A DNA stretch of 64,000 nucleotides from UBA4738 sp002413305. Lineage in GTDB: Bacteria > Actinomycetota > UBA4738. The translations under genes and the position numbers were made by a program. The stretch lies in the NCBI GenBank assembly GCA_036847185.1, contig DAIUAM010000010.1, forward strand, positions 1 to 64,000. The letters run 5' to 3'. Below the pieces are notes generated by a model. The model had not been told where the DNA came from and made no database searches. It worked only from the letters and a program-made list of their open reading frames with translations. This document shows, in pieces, positions 32,453-41,130 of this stretch (its first letter is position 1; every line of letters begins with the position of its first letter).

Positions 32453-33796
32453 GTGGCCATGGACCCCGCGTACACGCGTATCTCCGCGATCGATCCAGAC
32501 GCCCGGAAGGAGGACATCGTCCGGTCCTACGTCGAGACCTATCCAATGCTCATCGAGGCGGACCCGGACGCGTGGCGCGGCAAGTTCCGCAAGATGGCGG
32601 GCTCGCCATTCGCCTTCTACCGGGGCAGTGCCGCGCTCTTCTACCGCGACATCCAGGGCGGCGACGACGATCCCTTCCTGAACGACCGGACCAGCCGAGT
32701 GTGGATCCAGGGTGACCTGCACTGCGACAACTTCGGGACGTACATGAACAGCGCCGGGGTTCTGGTGTTCGACGTCAACGACTTCGACGAGTCCTATGTG
32801 GGCGCGTTCACCTGGGACCTCAAGCGGCTGGCCGCGAGCCTTGCCCTGCTCGGCTATCAGAAGGCGCTCGCCGACGACGCCATCAGCCGGATGATCGAAA
32901 CGGTGCTTCGGAGCTACGCCCGCCAGGTGCAACGGTTCGCCGCGGGCGAGACCGAGTCGGACTTCGCGCTCACGCTTGCCACGACCGACGGCATCCTCCG
33001 CGACATCCTGGGTGCGGCTCGGCTGCAGACGCGCCTGGCGATGCTGGAGCAGTTCACCACCATCGAGAGCTTCGACCGCCGGTTCGGCGGCTCGGACGGT
33101 TCGATGCACCGGCTCGACTCCACCACGCAAGCCGACGTCGACGACGCGTTCCAGGCCTATCTCGAAACCATCCCCGAATCGAAGCGGGATCGCCGCCTGA
33201 GCTACCGGGCGAAGGACACGGTGGGCCGTCGGGGCGTCGGGATCGGGAGCGCAGGGCTCCCCTCGTACAACGTCCTGCTCGAGGGACACACCCAGGCCCT
33301 GGAGAACGACATCATCGTGTACATGAAGCAGTCCATCCCAGCCGCGCCGAGACTCGCCGTCCCCGACGAACGTGTGCGCACGTACTTCCACGACGACGCG
33401 GAGCGCACGGTCATCTCCCAGCGGGCCTTGCAGGCGTACGCCGATCCGTGGCTCGGGAACACGACCCTGCACGGCGCCGGCTATCTGGTCGCCGAGGCCT
33501 CGCCCTATACCACCGACCTGGACTGGGGCGACCTCAACGACCTCGACCAGATCCTGCAGCTGCTCACCTACCTGGGACAGGCCGTGGCCAAGATCCACTG
33601 CGTGTCGGACGTGGACAGCGACCAGACGCTAGTTCCGTTCTCGACCGACCAGGCCATCGCGGAGGTGCTGGCGAGCCGAGAGGACGAGTTCGTCTCACAC
33701 GTCGTCGCATTCGGACATGGGTACGGAGCCGTGGCGCGCCGCGACTACGAGCTGTTCGTCGACGCCTTCCGCAACGGCACGATCGCCGGCCTGTGA
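32453..33796 (+). CDS. DUF2252 protein
   Basis: 447 residues, full length for DUF2252. Seen: FRKMAGSPFAFYRGSAALFYRD, the phosphotransferase-like VWIQGDLHCDNFGTYMNSAG and FDVNDFDESYVGAFTWDLKRLAAS, and late GYLVAEASPYTTDLDW. The GDxHxxNFG and D-x-N-D-F-D motifs resemble aminoglycoside-phosphotransferase/kinase-like active sites, but no substrate is known. Start is the GTG at 32453 or the ATG two codons later; AGAGAGGAG lies upstream. Confidence 0.85.
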   Translation: MAMDPAYTRISAIDPDARKEDIVRSYVETYPMLIEADPDAWRGKFRKMAGSPFAFYRGSAALFYRDIQGGDDDPFLNDRTSRVWIQGDLHCDNFGTYMNSAGVLVFDVNDFDESYVGAFTWDLKRLAASLALLGYQKALADDAISRMIETVLRSYARQVQRFAAGETESDFALTLATTDGILRDILGAARLQTRLAMLEQFTTIESFDRRFGGSDGSMHRLDSTTQADVDDAFQAYLETIPESKRDRRLSYRAKDTVGRRGVGIGSAGLPSYNVLLEGHTQALENDIIVYMKQSIPAAPRLAVPDERVRTYFHDDAERTVISQRALQAYADPWLGNTTLHGAGYLVAEASPYTTDLDWGDLNDLDQILQLLTYLGQAVAKIHCVSDVDSDQTLVPFSTDQAIAEVLASREDEFVSHVVAFGHGYGAVARRDYELFVDAFRNGTIAGL

Positions 33797-33868
33797 TCTG
33801 GTCGATAGAGCGCCCGATGAGGGCAGCCTGTGAGGAACCCGCCTGCTAGCGTGGGGCGCGTGCCCACG

Positions 33869-34294
33869 ATGACGCCCGACCAGGTCGAACAGCGCCTGCA
33901 GGGCGCGCACGTGGCGATCCTCTCCGTGTCTCGCTCCGACCGGGGCCCGGTCGCCGTCCCCGTCTGGTTCGAGTTCGCCGACGGCCGGTTCCGGATCGTC
34001 ACCTCCCCCGACACGCTTCACGTCCGGCTGGTGCGGCGGACCGAACGGGCCACCATCACGGTCCACTCCGAACGCTACGGGGACGACGACATGCTCGAGT
34101 GGTACGTGATGGCCGAGGGACCGGCGGTGTTCACCGAGGGGGACATCGAACCGCTGGTTGGTCGCACCCGACGCCGGTACCACGGCGGCCCGCGGATCGA
34201 CGAATGGCTGGACCGCCCGATCGATGCGACCGAGCGCGTGCTGGTCATCGAGCCGCAGAGCCTCTCCGGCCACGAGTCGGCCGTGCAGCTCTAG
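33869..34294 (+). CDS. PNPOx-like flavin-reductase-fold protein
   Basis: About 141 residues of the pyridoxamine-5'-phosphate-oxidase-like split barrel: HVAILSVSRSDRGPVAVPVWFEFADGRFRIVTSPDT and the C-terminal RRRYHGGPRIDEWLDRP. Members bind FMN or F420. The start is uncertain: ATG 33869 is chosen over a GTG at 33860 since GGGGCG lies about 10 nt upstream of it. Substrate unknown; F420 use is plausible in an actinobacterium. Confidence 0.78.
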   Translation: MTPDQVEQRLQGAHVAILSVSRSDRGPVAVPVWFEFADGRFRIVTSPDTLHVRLVRRTERATITVHSERYGDDDMLEWYVMAEGPAVFTEGDIEPLVGRTRRRYHGGPRIDEWLDRPIDATERVLVIEPQSLSGHESAVQL

Positions 34295-34363
34295 CGAGTC
34301 CTTCGGGATCTCGGTATCCACGGCGAAGAGCCCGATTTGCCAGCAGACGCGAGGGCTGTGCCC

Positions 34364-34392
34364 TTGACAAACGGCGGCCTCGCCTCCATATT
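34364..34392 (+). promoter_or_regulatory. SigA-like promoter of the GntR-ABC operon
   Basis: TTGACA at 34364-34369, 17-bp spacer, CATATT at 34387-34392. Unusually close to consensus for this GC-rich region. Confidence 0.6.
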
Positions 34393-34410
34393 TACCTAGC
34401 TACCTAGGGA
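34393..34410. promoter_or_regulatory. Putative GntR operator: repeated ACCTAG
   Basis: TACCTAGCTACCTAGGG directly after the -10 element contains ACCTAG twice and the palindrome CCTAGG. Its place over the transcription start suits autorepression by the downstream YtrA-type regulator; this is inference. Confidence 0.45.
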
Positions 34411-34431
34411 TATAGAGGAGGGAAGCCGCGC

Positions 34432-34824
34432 GTGATCCAGTTCCGGCTCGACCGCCGCTTGGGAGTCTCGACGTACCTCCAGATCGTCCACCAGGTCCGC
34501 CACGCCGTCCGGCTGGGGATCCTTCGCCCCGGCGACCAGCTCCCCACCGTGAAGGAGGTCGTCGGCTCGCTGGCCATCAACCCGAACACCGTCCAGAAAG
34601 CGTACCGAGAGCTCGAGCACGACGGCCTGGTGGAGGGGCGGCCGGGTCTCGGGACGTTCGTCGCCCCCACGGCGGGCGGTCCACCGCCCAGCAGCCACGC
34701 CCTGCTCCGGCGCAGCCTGGAACGGTGGCTGCGGGGCGCGTTCGACGCGGGCCTGGACGCCGAGGACGTCCGGGCCCTGTTCGAGACCTCGATGCACGAC
34801 CTTCAGAAGGAGGGAGTGGCATGA
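34432..34824 (+). CDS. GntR-family regulator, YtrA type
   Basis: 130 residues. A winged helix at 10-75 (YLQIVHQVRHAVRLGILRPGDQLPTVKEV and AINPNTVQKAYRELEHDGLVEGRPGLGTFV) and a short helical tail, without a ligand domain, are typical of the YtrA subfamily that controls adjacent ABC transporters. GTG start at 34432 behind GGAGGGAAG. The stop overlaps the ABC ATPase start (ATGA). A promoter and repeated operator lie just upstream. Confidence 0.88.
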   Translation: MIQFRLDRRLGVSTYLQIVHQVRHAVRLGILRPGDQLPTVKEVVGSLAINPNTVQKAYRELEHDGLVEGRPGLGTFVAPTAGGPPPSSHALLRRSLERWLRGAFDAGLDAEDVRALFETSMHDLQKEGVA

Positions 34825-35738
34825 CTACCCCTGCCGCCCTGACCGCCACCGCCCTCGGCAAGCGGTACCGCGGGCACTGGGGCCTCCGCGACTGCTCCCT
34901 GGAGATCCCGGCCGGACGCATCTCGGCCCTGGTCGGTCCGAACGGGGCGGGCAAGACGACCCTCCTCCACCTGGCCACCGGCCTCCTGGCCCCGACCGCC
35001 GGCACCATCGAGACGCTGGGCCGAACGCCGGGCGAGGACCCCGACCTCCTGCCCCGGATCGGCTTCATGGCCCAGGACGTCCCCCTGTACCGTTCGTTCC
35101 GGGTCCGGGAGATGCTGGAGTTCGGCCGGCGGACGAACCCCGGCCGGTGGGACGCTGAGCTCGCCCAGGGCCGGATGGACCGCGCGAGCATCGACCTCGA
35201 CCAACGCGCCGGGACCCTCTCGGGCGGGCAGCGGGCACAGGTCGCCCTGGCCCTCGCCCTGGCCAAGCGCCCCGAGCTGCTCCTGCTGGACGAACCGCTG
35301 GCCGCCCTCGACCCGTTGGCCAGGAGGGAGTTCCTGAAGGCGCTCATGGAGGGCGCGGTCGACGGCGAGGTGACCGTGGTCCTGTCGTCGCACCTCCTCA
35401 CCGACCTGGAGCGGGTGTGCGACCACCTCGTCGTTCTCTCCGGAGGCAGGACCCAGGTGGCCGGCGACATCGAGGGCCTGCTGGAGGCCCATCGCGTCCT
35501 CACCGGTCCTCGCCGAGACGTCGATCGGATCGAGGGCGTGGCGGCCGTGGTCCAGCAGGCCACCACGGATCGCCAATCGACGCTGTTGGTTCGAACCGAT
35601 GGGCCGATCATCGACCCCGCGTGGTCGGTCCACCGCGTCGACCTGGAGGAGCTCGTCCTCGGCTACCTCGGCCAGCCGAACGCGACGGCGCTCCCCGCTC
35701 CGAGGCTCGCCCGGACCGGGGCGGAGGTGTCCCGATGA
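34821..35738 (+). CDS. ABC transporter ATP-binding protein
   Basis: 305 residues. Walker A GPNGAGKT near 40, Q-loop FMAQDVPLY, signature LSGGQ, Walker B LLLLDEPLAALD and switch His SSHLL are all intact. The C-terminal 80 residues resemble those of multidrug or bacitracin-type exporter ATPases. It starts within the GntR stop codon and its own stop overlaps the permease start, so the three are one transcription unit, most likely an exporter induced through the GntR regulator. Confidence 0.92.
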   Translation: MTTPAALTATALGKRYRGHWGLRDCSLEIPAGRISALVGPNGAGKTTLLHLATGLLAPTAGTIETLGRTPGEDPDLLPRIGFMAQDVPLYRSFRVREMLEFGRRTNPGRWDAELAQGRMDRASIDLDQRAGTLSGGQRAQVALALALAKRPELLLLDEPLAALDPLARREFLKALMEGAVDGEVTVVLSSHLLTDLERVCDHLVVLSGGRTQVAGDIEGLLEAHRVLTGPRRDVDRIEGVAAVVQQATTDRQSTLLVRTDGPIIDPAWSVHRVDLEELVLGYLGQPNATALPAPRLARTGAEVSR

Positions 35739-36724
35739 ACTGGCTCACCTGGCGGCAGCACCGCGCCCAGTTTCTTTTCGGCGCGGCCACCCTGGCGGTG
35801 ATCACCCTCTTCCTGGTTCCCTCGGGCCTCGGCATCTGGCACACGTTCCGGAGCACCGGGCTGGCCGGCTGCCTGGCCGTGACCGGCCGCGACTGTGGCG
35901 ATCTGGCGAGCACATTCTCGGACCGGTATACGGGCCTGCAGTTCACCATCCCCCTGTTCATGATCCTCCCCGCGCTCCTCGGGGTGTTCTGGGGCGCGCC
36001 GCTGGTGGCCCGGGAGATCGAACAGGGCACCCACCGCCTGGCGTGGACCCAGGGCTTGACCCGGCTGCGGTGGATGTCGACGAAGGTGGTCACGCTGGTC
36101 CTGGCAACCCTCGCCGGCGCGGCCGTGTTTGCGTTCCTCCTGTCCTGGTGGAGCCGCCCGTTCGTCGCCGCTTCGGACAACCGCTTCTCGTTCGGCGTCT
36201 TCGACCTCCGGGGGATCGTGCCGGTGGCGTACGCGCTGTTCGCGCTGGCGGCCGGGGTGGCGGCGGGCGCGCTCATCCGGCGAACCGTGGCGGCCATGGG
36301 GGCGACGCTCGGCGCGTACGTGGCCGTGCGGACGGGGATCGAACTGTGGGCCCGCCCGCACTACGAGGCGGCGAGGACCATCTCCTATTCGTTCTTCGGC
36401 TCCGGGCCGCACCCCGGTTCCGGCGACTGGGTCCTTTCGACGCGAACCGTCGACCGGGCCGGACACCTCCTTGGAAACGGCCAGTCGCTGGACTTCAACG
36501 TCCTCCACGCCCGCTGTCCCGACCTCCCGGGTCCGAGCAGCGGGTTCGTGAGCAAGGCGCCGATCCAGGCATGCATCCAGCGGCTCGGGATCCACCTGCA
36601 GGCGACGTACCAGCCCGGGAACCGCTACTGGCTGTTCCAGGGCATCGAATCCGCGATCTTCGTGGGCCTGGCGTTGGGACTGCTCGCCTTCGCCGTGTGG
36701 TGGGTCCGCCGCAAGGTAGCGTAA
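35735..36724 (+). CDS. ABC-2 type membrane permease
   Basis: 329 residues with six hydrophobic segments, near 15-35, 75-95, 120-145, 165-190, 195-215 and 300-325. Before segment three comes VAREIEQGTHRLAWTQGLTRLRWMSTK, a pattern frequent in ABC-2 permeases that partner with such ATPases. A large loop (about 215-295) with Cys residues probably faces outward. Its ATG overlaps the ATPase stop. The substrate is not evident. Confidence 0.85.
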   Translation: MNWLTWRQHRAQFLFGAATLAVITLFLVPSGLGIWHTFRSTGLAGCLAVTGRDCGDLASTFSDRYTGLQFTIPLFMILPALLGVFWGAPLVAREIEQGTHRLAWTQGLTRLRWMSTKVVTLVLATLAGAAVFAFLLSWWSRPFVAASDNRFSFGVFDLRGIVPVAYALFALAAGVAAGALIRRTVAAMGATLGAYVAVRTGIELWARPHYEAARTISYSFFGSGPHPGSGDWVLSTRTVDRAGHLLGNGQSLDFNVLHARCPDLPGPSSGFVSKAPIQACIQRLGIHLQATYQPGNRYWLFQGIESAIFVGLALGLLAFAVWWVRRKVA

Positions 36725-36746
36725 GCGAACACTCCCTCGGGCGTGT

Positions 36747-36905
36747 TCAGGCCGCGGGCTCGACCTGTCGCTCCTCCAGTCCCGATGAGGCCGGGAGCAG
36801 CACCGCTTCGGCGCGCGGCGCGTCGCGGAGCGCGTTCCACAGGCCCGCCGCCACCGCCAGCATGCTCCCCAGCATCAGCACGAAGGTCAACGTGGCAACC
36901 AACAT
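36747..36905 (-). CDS. Small single-TM protein
   Basis: 52 residues. MLVATLTFVLMLGSMLAVAA forms one N-terminal TM helix, followed by a short soluble tail ending EERQVEPAA. A near-perfect AAAGGAGGG lies 6 nt before the ATG, which strongly supports translation. It is on the opposite strand from the ABC operon and convergent with it. No family recognised; a membrane regulator is one possibility. Confidence 0.6.
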   Translation of the reverse strand: MLVATLTFVLMLGSMLAVAAGLWNALRDAPRAEAVLLPASSGLEERQVEPAA

Positions 36906-37034
36906 CGGGATCCCTCCTTTCGAACCATCGGTTCGTCTCGGGAGGGACGCTATCCGCGCGGATTCAGAAGCCGGTGAGACCGCGCTGAGAGAACGCTGCG
37001 AGATCTCGATCCGGTGCGCCGGGGTCGCGAACGC

Positions 37035-37802
37035 TCAGGACCGAAGGAACATGAGCCCGAAGGCCGACCCGTGGGGGTCGCCCGCGATGGCGAACCGCCC
37101 GCCGGGGAAGTCCATCGGCTGGACCATGACGCTTCCCCCCAGCTCCTGCACTTGGGCGGCGGACTTGTCGACGTCCTCGACGGCGAAGTACACGAGCCAA
37201 TTCGCCGGCACGCCTTCCTGCTGCGGGCCGAGGGGCATCGCCCCCGCGATCGACTTGCCGCCGAGCTGCCACTCGGTGTACGGCATCTCGCCCTCGCTGG
37301 TCTTCGAGTCCCAGCCGAACACGGTCTTGTAGAACTGCTTCGCCGTGTCCAGGTCACGGGTGCCGAGCTCGATCCACGCCAGCGAGCCGGGCTCGAACAT
37401 GACGTCCGCGCCGGTCATGTTTCGCGGCTCCCACAGGCCGATGGCCGCGCCGGTCGGGTCGGCGAAGAAGGCCGACCGGCCGTTGTCGAACACGTCCATG
37501 GCCTCCATGAAGATCGCCGCCCCGGCAGCCCGGGCCTTCTCCGTGGTTGCCGCGGCGTCGGTCACGTAGATGTAGGCCCGCCACACAGCTGGCATCTGGC
37601 CGCCCATGGTGGTCATGAGGGCGGCAGTGCTCTTGCCCCCCGAACGGAAGATCGTGTAGTCCCCCGACTCGGGCGGGCCCATGAGCTCGGACTCCCAGCC
37701 GAACAACTGCCCGTAGAACTCCTTCGACGCGTCGAGGTCCGGCGATGACAAGTCGGCCCAGATGGGGTGATTCGGCGGCTGGATGGGCGTTCCCTCCGGC
37801 AT
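37035..37802 (-). CDS. Two-domain VOC (glyoxalase/CFP30B-like) protein
   Basis: 255 residues with two vicinal-oxygen-chelate domains: IWADLSSPDLDASKEFYGQLFGW at the start and AWIELGTRDLDTAKQFYKTVFGW near residue 140, each followed by a DP-x-G-A end (FFADPTGAAIGLW, IAGDPHGSAFGLM). Tandem domains of this kind form one metal-binding barrel. Substrate unknown. AGGAGGG precedes the ATG by about 6 nt. Confidence 0.88.
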   Translation of the reverse strand: MPEGTPIQPPNHPIWADLSSPDLDASKEFYGQLFGWESELMGPPESGDYTIFRSGGKSTAALMTTMGGQMPAVWRAYIYVTDAAATTEKARAAGAAIFMEAMDVFDNGRSAFFADPTGAAIGLWEPRNMTGADVMFEPGSLAWIELGTRDLDTAKQFYKTVFGWDSKTSEGEMPYTEWQLGGKSIAGAMPLGPQQEGVPANWLVYFAVEDVDKSAAQVQELGGSVMVQPMDFPGGRFAIAGDPHGSAFGLMFLRS

Positions 37803-37904
37803 GACGACCCTCCTGTTCGAACGGAAGCCGCCATCTTAGTCCGACCCTCCGATCGACGCGAAGCGGTGTCTCAGTGTGAGGGTCGCCGCCGTAGAATCGG
37901 GTTC

Positions 37905-38135
37905 GTGTCGAGGATGCTGCGCCGATCCCTGAAGCTCGTGTTGCTGGGCCTCGTGCTCGCGGGGCTCATCAGCCGTGGGCTCGAACAGGCGGGCGTGTAC
38001 GAGTGCGGCTGCTACCCCGAGTGCTGGTGCAAACGGCCCGGCCTCAGCTTGTTCCGCTGGGTCGTCCCTCGGTTCCATCATGGGCCGTGGGATCCCCAGG
38101 ACAAGGCCCGTCACGAGGCCGCGGGCCGGTCGTAG
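37905..38135 (+). CDS. Small Cys-rich membrane-anchored protein
   Basis: 76 residues from a GTG (an ATG lies three codons on). A hydrophobic N-terminus LKLVLLGLVLAGLIS precedes YECGCYPECWCKRPG, then a basic WVVPRFHHGPWDP. Four Cys within ten residues suggest metal or disulphide chemistry outside the membrane. No family known to me. It lies between the VOC gene and the possible second mobile unit; the sequence at 37862-37877 resembles the mobile end. Confidence 0.55.
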   Translation: MSRMLRRSLKLVLLGLVLAGLISRGLEQAGVYECGCYPECWCKRPGLSLFRWVVPRFHHGPWDPQDKARHEAAGRS

Positions 38136-38273
38136 TCCAGCAGTCCATCGATCTCGGCCAGTGGCGCGGCAGGTCGACCTCCACGGGGTTGATGTCTCTG
38201 TTTGCGGCGCCCCCAAGCACCGTGGGAGGCTGGCCTCCAACATCCGGGTGCGACACGCGGAAGGGGGGCCTGC

Positions 38274-38690
38274 ATGGACGGCTTCGATCAGGCTGTGGAG
38301 CAGTTTCGCGCAGGGCTCGCTGAATTCGTCAAAGGAGACCCTGAACCGGCCAGGCAGATGTTCTCGCAGCGCGACGACGTCGTTCTCTGTAATCCGCTTC
38401 ACCCGTTCGCACGAGGCCCACGAGAGGTTGCGGAAACGAGCGAACAAGCCGCCTCCCACTTTGCCGACGGCGAGATCGAGTGCGAGACGGTGGCTGCCTA
38501 CACGACTGCTGAGCTTGGATACATCATTCAGATCGAGCGGTTCAGAGCAACGATTGACGGCAAGGAGGGTTCAGGAGCCCTACGGGTTACCATGATCTTC
38601 CGGCTCGAAGACGACGGTTGGCGCGTTGCACACCGACACGCGGACCCGATAACGACGCCTCAGGCGATCGAATCGATCTTGCCGAAGTAA
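38274..38690 (+). CDS. SnoaL-like ketosteroid-isomerase-type protein
   Basis: 138 residues: AGLAEFVKGDPEPARQMFSQRDD, VVLCNPLHPFARGPREVAET and a closing RVTMIFRLEDDGWRVAHRHAD give the NTF2/SnoaL-like pattern seen in DUF4440 or calcium/calmodulin-association type proteins. A GAAGGGGGG site precedes the ATG. Base composition is lower in GC than the flanks, and the mobile-type end lies 32 bp after the stop, so recent acquisition is likely. Catalysis unknown. Confidence 0.82.
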   Translation: MDGFDQAVEQFRAGLAEFVKGDPEPARQMFSQRDDVVLCNPLHPFARGPREVAETSEQAASHFADGEIECETVAAYTTAELGYIIQIERFRATIDGKEGSGALRVTMIFRLEDDGWRVAHRHADPITTPQAIESILPK

Positions 38691-38721
38691 GCCGCTGCGC
38701 TGGTCAAAGGCTTCCGCGTTC

Positions 38722-38737
38722 AAGCTGAGACACTACC
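38722..38737 (-). repeat. Copy of the mobile-unit end sequence
   Basis: AAGCTGAGACACTACC: 15 of 16 bases identical to the terminal repeat at 3250-3265 and in the same orientation relative to its gene-bearing side. Confidence 0.75.
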
Positions 38738-38776
38738 CACTGGGTCGGGACCACGGGAGCGCGCTAGCGTACCCCG

Positions 38777-39832
38777 GTGGCCGGCGTGACCCGAACATCT
38801 GAGCGCACCCTCGCCCAACGGGACCTCAACCGCGCGATGCTCGCCCGGCAGATGCTGCTCGAACCCGTGAGCACCACCATCCCCCGGGTGCTGGAACGGA
38901 TGGGCGGCCTCCAGGCCCAGTACGCGCCCTCGATGTACATCGGCCTGTGGACCCGCAAGGTGGGGTTCGAACGCGATCAGCTTGACCGGGCGCTGCGAAG
39001 GCGGGTGGTCGTCCAGGGGACGCTGATGCGCGAGACGATCCATCTGGTCTCCAAGCGCGACTACTGGCCGATGGCCGTCGCCGTACGGCGAGCCCGGCGG
39101 GAATGGTGGGTGCGGGTCGCGGCCGGACACGACCCGAGAGGGATGGAGCGCGCCGCCGAACGACTCCGGGCACGGCTGGCCGAGGGGCCGGTTGCGCGCG
39201 CCGAGCTGGAGGGCATCGTGGGGAAGGGGCACGTCGCCGGGATCGGCCTGTGGCTGGACCTGGTTCGCGTCCCCCCGTCGGGAACGTGGGAGCGCCGACG
39301 GGCAGACCTGTTCGGCTCCGCCGAGCACTGGATCGGAGCGCCCAGGGAGCCTCTCTCCGAGGCCGAGGCCATGGCCCACCTGGTTCGGCGATACCTGGCC
39401 GGGTTCGGCCCGGCGTCGATCAAGTCCATCGCCGGCTTCACCGGGATCCGGCTCACGGAGCTGGGGCCTGCGTTCGAGCTCCTCAGCCTCCGGCGGTTCC
39501 GGGACGAGGATGGCCACGAGCTGCTCGACCTGCCCCGCGCCCCGCTCCCTCCGGCCGACACGCCCGCCACGGTGCGATTCCTCCCGATCTGGGACGCGAT
39601 GCTTCTGGTCCACGCCCGCCGGACGGGGGTCCTACCGGAGAAGTACCGCCCCCTCGTCTTCAACTCCAGGACCCCGCAGTCGGTGGCCACGTTCCTGGTG
39701 GAGGGCGCGGTGGCCGGGACATGGCGCTACGAGGGCGGACGCATCCGCATCGAACCCTTCGAGCGTCTCGCCCGGACGGCCTCACGGGCGCTGGCCGAGG
39801 AGGCCGAACGCCTGGCCGAGCTGCATCGCTGA
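38777..39832 (+). CDS. AlkZ-like (HTH_42) winged-helix DNA glycosylase homologue, QAQ type
   Basis: 351 residues. The N-terminal segment LERMGGLQAQYAPSMYIGLW carries the Q-x-Q pattern that forms the active site of AlkZ-type glycosylases, which unhook interstrand crosslinks or alkylated bases. Later GTLMRETIHLVSKRDYW and RYLAGFGPASIKSIAGFTGI are the winged-helix repeats of the family. Alkylation repair is family-based inference. GTG start at 38777 with no strong ribosome site. A second, divergent family member is at 41637. Confidence 0.82.
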   Translation: MAGVTRTSERTLAQRDLNRAMLARQMLLEPVSTTIPRVLERMGGLQAQYAPSMYIGLWTRKVGFERDQLDRALRRRVVVQGTLMRETIHLVSKRDYWPMAVAVRRARREWWVRVAAGHDPRGMERAAERLRARLAEGPVARAELEGIVGKGHVAGIGLWLDLVRVPPSGTWERRRADLFGSAEHWIGAPREPLSEAEAMAHLVRRYLAGFGPASIKSIAGFTGIRLTELGPAFELLSLRRFRDEDGHELLDLPRAPLPPADTPATVRFLPIWDAMLLVHARRTGVLPEKYRPLVFNSRTPQSVATFLVEGAVAGTWRYEGGRIRIEPFERLARTASRALAEEAERLAELHR

Positions 39833-39841
39833 ACCAGCCCG

Positions 39842-40525
39842 CTACCGAACGACCTTGATGTTGAAGCTCGGTGAGCCCATCGGGCCGATCAGACGGACCC
39901 ACAGGGCCAGGTACATCTCGGTCCCCCGGGCGGTGGTGATGTCGCCCAGATCGATCACGTCCCGCCAGCCGAACCACTCGCCGAGCAGGCGCGTCACCTC
40001 GGCCTTCGCCCCCGCGTCGTCACCGCTCACGAACAGGTGGTGGTCGCCGCCGGCCACGCTCCCCGGATCCACCATCACCAGGGCGTTGACGGTGTTCAGT
40101 GTCTTCACGACCTTCGTGTCGGGCAGGGCGCGCTGCAGCTGTTCGCCCAGCGAGTCGGTGTTCGAAACGGACAGCGAGGGCGGAAAGCCACCCGAGAAGT
40201 CCAGCGGGTTCGAGATGTCGATCAGGATCTTGCCCGCCAGGTTCTCCTCGCCCGCGGAGCGGACCACGTCCAGGCAGGAGGTCCCATGGGTGGCGACCAG
40301 GGCGATCTCGCCGTGGGCCGCGGCCTCGGCGAACGTGCCCACCACTACCGCCGGGTTCGCCGCATGCCACTCCGAGAACGAGACCATGCCCGGCCAGGGC
40401 GCCTCGGTCCGGGCCAACGCGGCGGCCACGTCCCGCGTCCCGATCACGACCTCGTGGTCTTCCGCCGCGAGCTTCGCGGCGAGGGTCTGTCCGACGATCC
40501 CTGTGCCCAGGATGCCGATCTTCAT
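39842..40525 (-). CDS. F420/NADP-reductase-like NAD(P)-binding protein
   Basis: 227 residues. MKIGILGTGIVGQTLAAKLA is a Rossmann GxGxxG; VVIGTRD follows, then ILIDISNPLDFSGGFPP and VVKTLNTVNALVMVDP, as in the F420-dependent NADP reductase and related dinucleotide-binding family (COG2085). It would transfer hydride between NADP and F420 or act on a small keto substrate. GGGGAGGG precedes the ATG. Convergent with the AlkZ-like gene by 10 bp. Confidence 0.82.
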   Translation of the reverse strand: MKIGILGTGIVGQTLAAKLAAEDHEVVIGTRDVAAALARTEAPWPGMVSFSEWHAANPAVVVGTFAEAAAHGEIALVATHGTSCLDVVRSAGEENLAGKILIDISNPLDFSGGFPPSLSVSNTDSLGEQLQRALPDTKVVKTLNTVNALVMVDPGSVAGGDHHLFVSGDDAGAKAEVTRLLGEWFGWRDVIDLGDITTARGTEMYLALWVRLIGPMGSPSFNIKVVR

Positions 40526-40629
40526 GGGACTCCCTCCCCATCGTCTTCCGGTTCGAAGGTACCGATGGTAGCCCGCGTTCTCAGATCGAGGTCCTCGACG
40601 GCCGATCGGGAGGGCGGCGCGAACGCGGA

Positions 40630-40668
40630 AGAGGCGGCCGCCCGCTCTCACGAGTGGGGGCCGCCTCT
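40630..40668 (-). terminator. Terminator after the small secreted protein gene
   Basis: AGAGGCGGCC and GGCCGCCTCT pair over 10 bp around a 19-nt centre that can pair further (CTC/GAG). It lies 37 bp past the stop at 40705. Confidence 0.7.
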
Positions 40669-40704
40669 CGTTGATCTCCGTTGTTGCGACCGCTTTCGGC
40701 CTCG

Positions 40705-40926
40705 CTACCCGGTCACCGAGCCGTTCGCCGTCGACCCGCTGCCCATGTGGGGGCAGTGGTGCGCCGTGGTCGAACCCGAGCCGGAGCTCGAACTCGAGCT
40801 CGGCTTCGGGGTTGCCGCGGACGTACTCGCGGCGAGCGCGTGGCTCACGCCGAATGCCCCAGCCGTGACGGTGCCGCCCGCCAGCGTGAGGGCCATCAGC
40901 CAACGGCGGATGCCTCGGAATGCCAT
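40705..40926 (-). CDS. Small secreted Ser-rich protein
   Basis: 73 residues. The N-terminus RRWLMALTLAGGTVTAGAFGVSHALA is split as a basic start, hydrophobic core and A-x-A cleavage site. The mature part is a Ser/Thr/Gly linker with a short HHCPHM metal-ligand-like group. An isolated gene with its own terminator. Function unknown; exported peptide that may bind a metal through the His/Cys/Met cluster. Confidence 0.7.
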   Translation of the reverse strand: MAFRGIRRWLMALTLAGGTVTAGAFGVSHALAASTSAATPKPSSSSSSGSGSTTAHHCPHMGSGSTANGSVTG

Positions 40927-41130
40927 TCGATCACCTCCTCCGATCTGGTCAGGCGACCCGTGCGCCGAGCCGATCCGGACGGTCCTCGCGCCGGGTCAGG
41001 ATCCGGGGGCGGCGGGAACGTCCGGATCGAGTGAACCAGCAGAGGCTGTGAATGACCTTGGGATCAGTGAGGAACGGGCGGTGACTTTCGGGCCTGCGTC
41101 CGCCCGGGGCGGGTCGTCCGATCTGACCGA

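Larger units (their letters stand above)
38187..38737. mobile_element. Possible second single-gene mobile unit
   Basis: The right end 38722-38737 (AAGCTGAGACACTACC) differs by one base from the right end of the PEBP unit. On the left, a degraded partner may be at 38187-38204 (GGTTGATGTCTCTGTTTG), or instead at 37862-37877 (AGCGGTGTCTCAGTGT). No target duplication is visible, so the borders are doubtful. Between them is one SnoaL-like gene, visibly less GC-rich than its surroundings. Confidence 0.4.
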
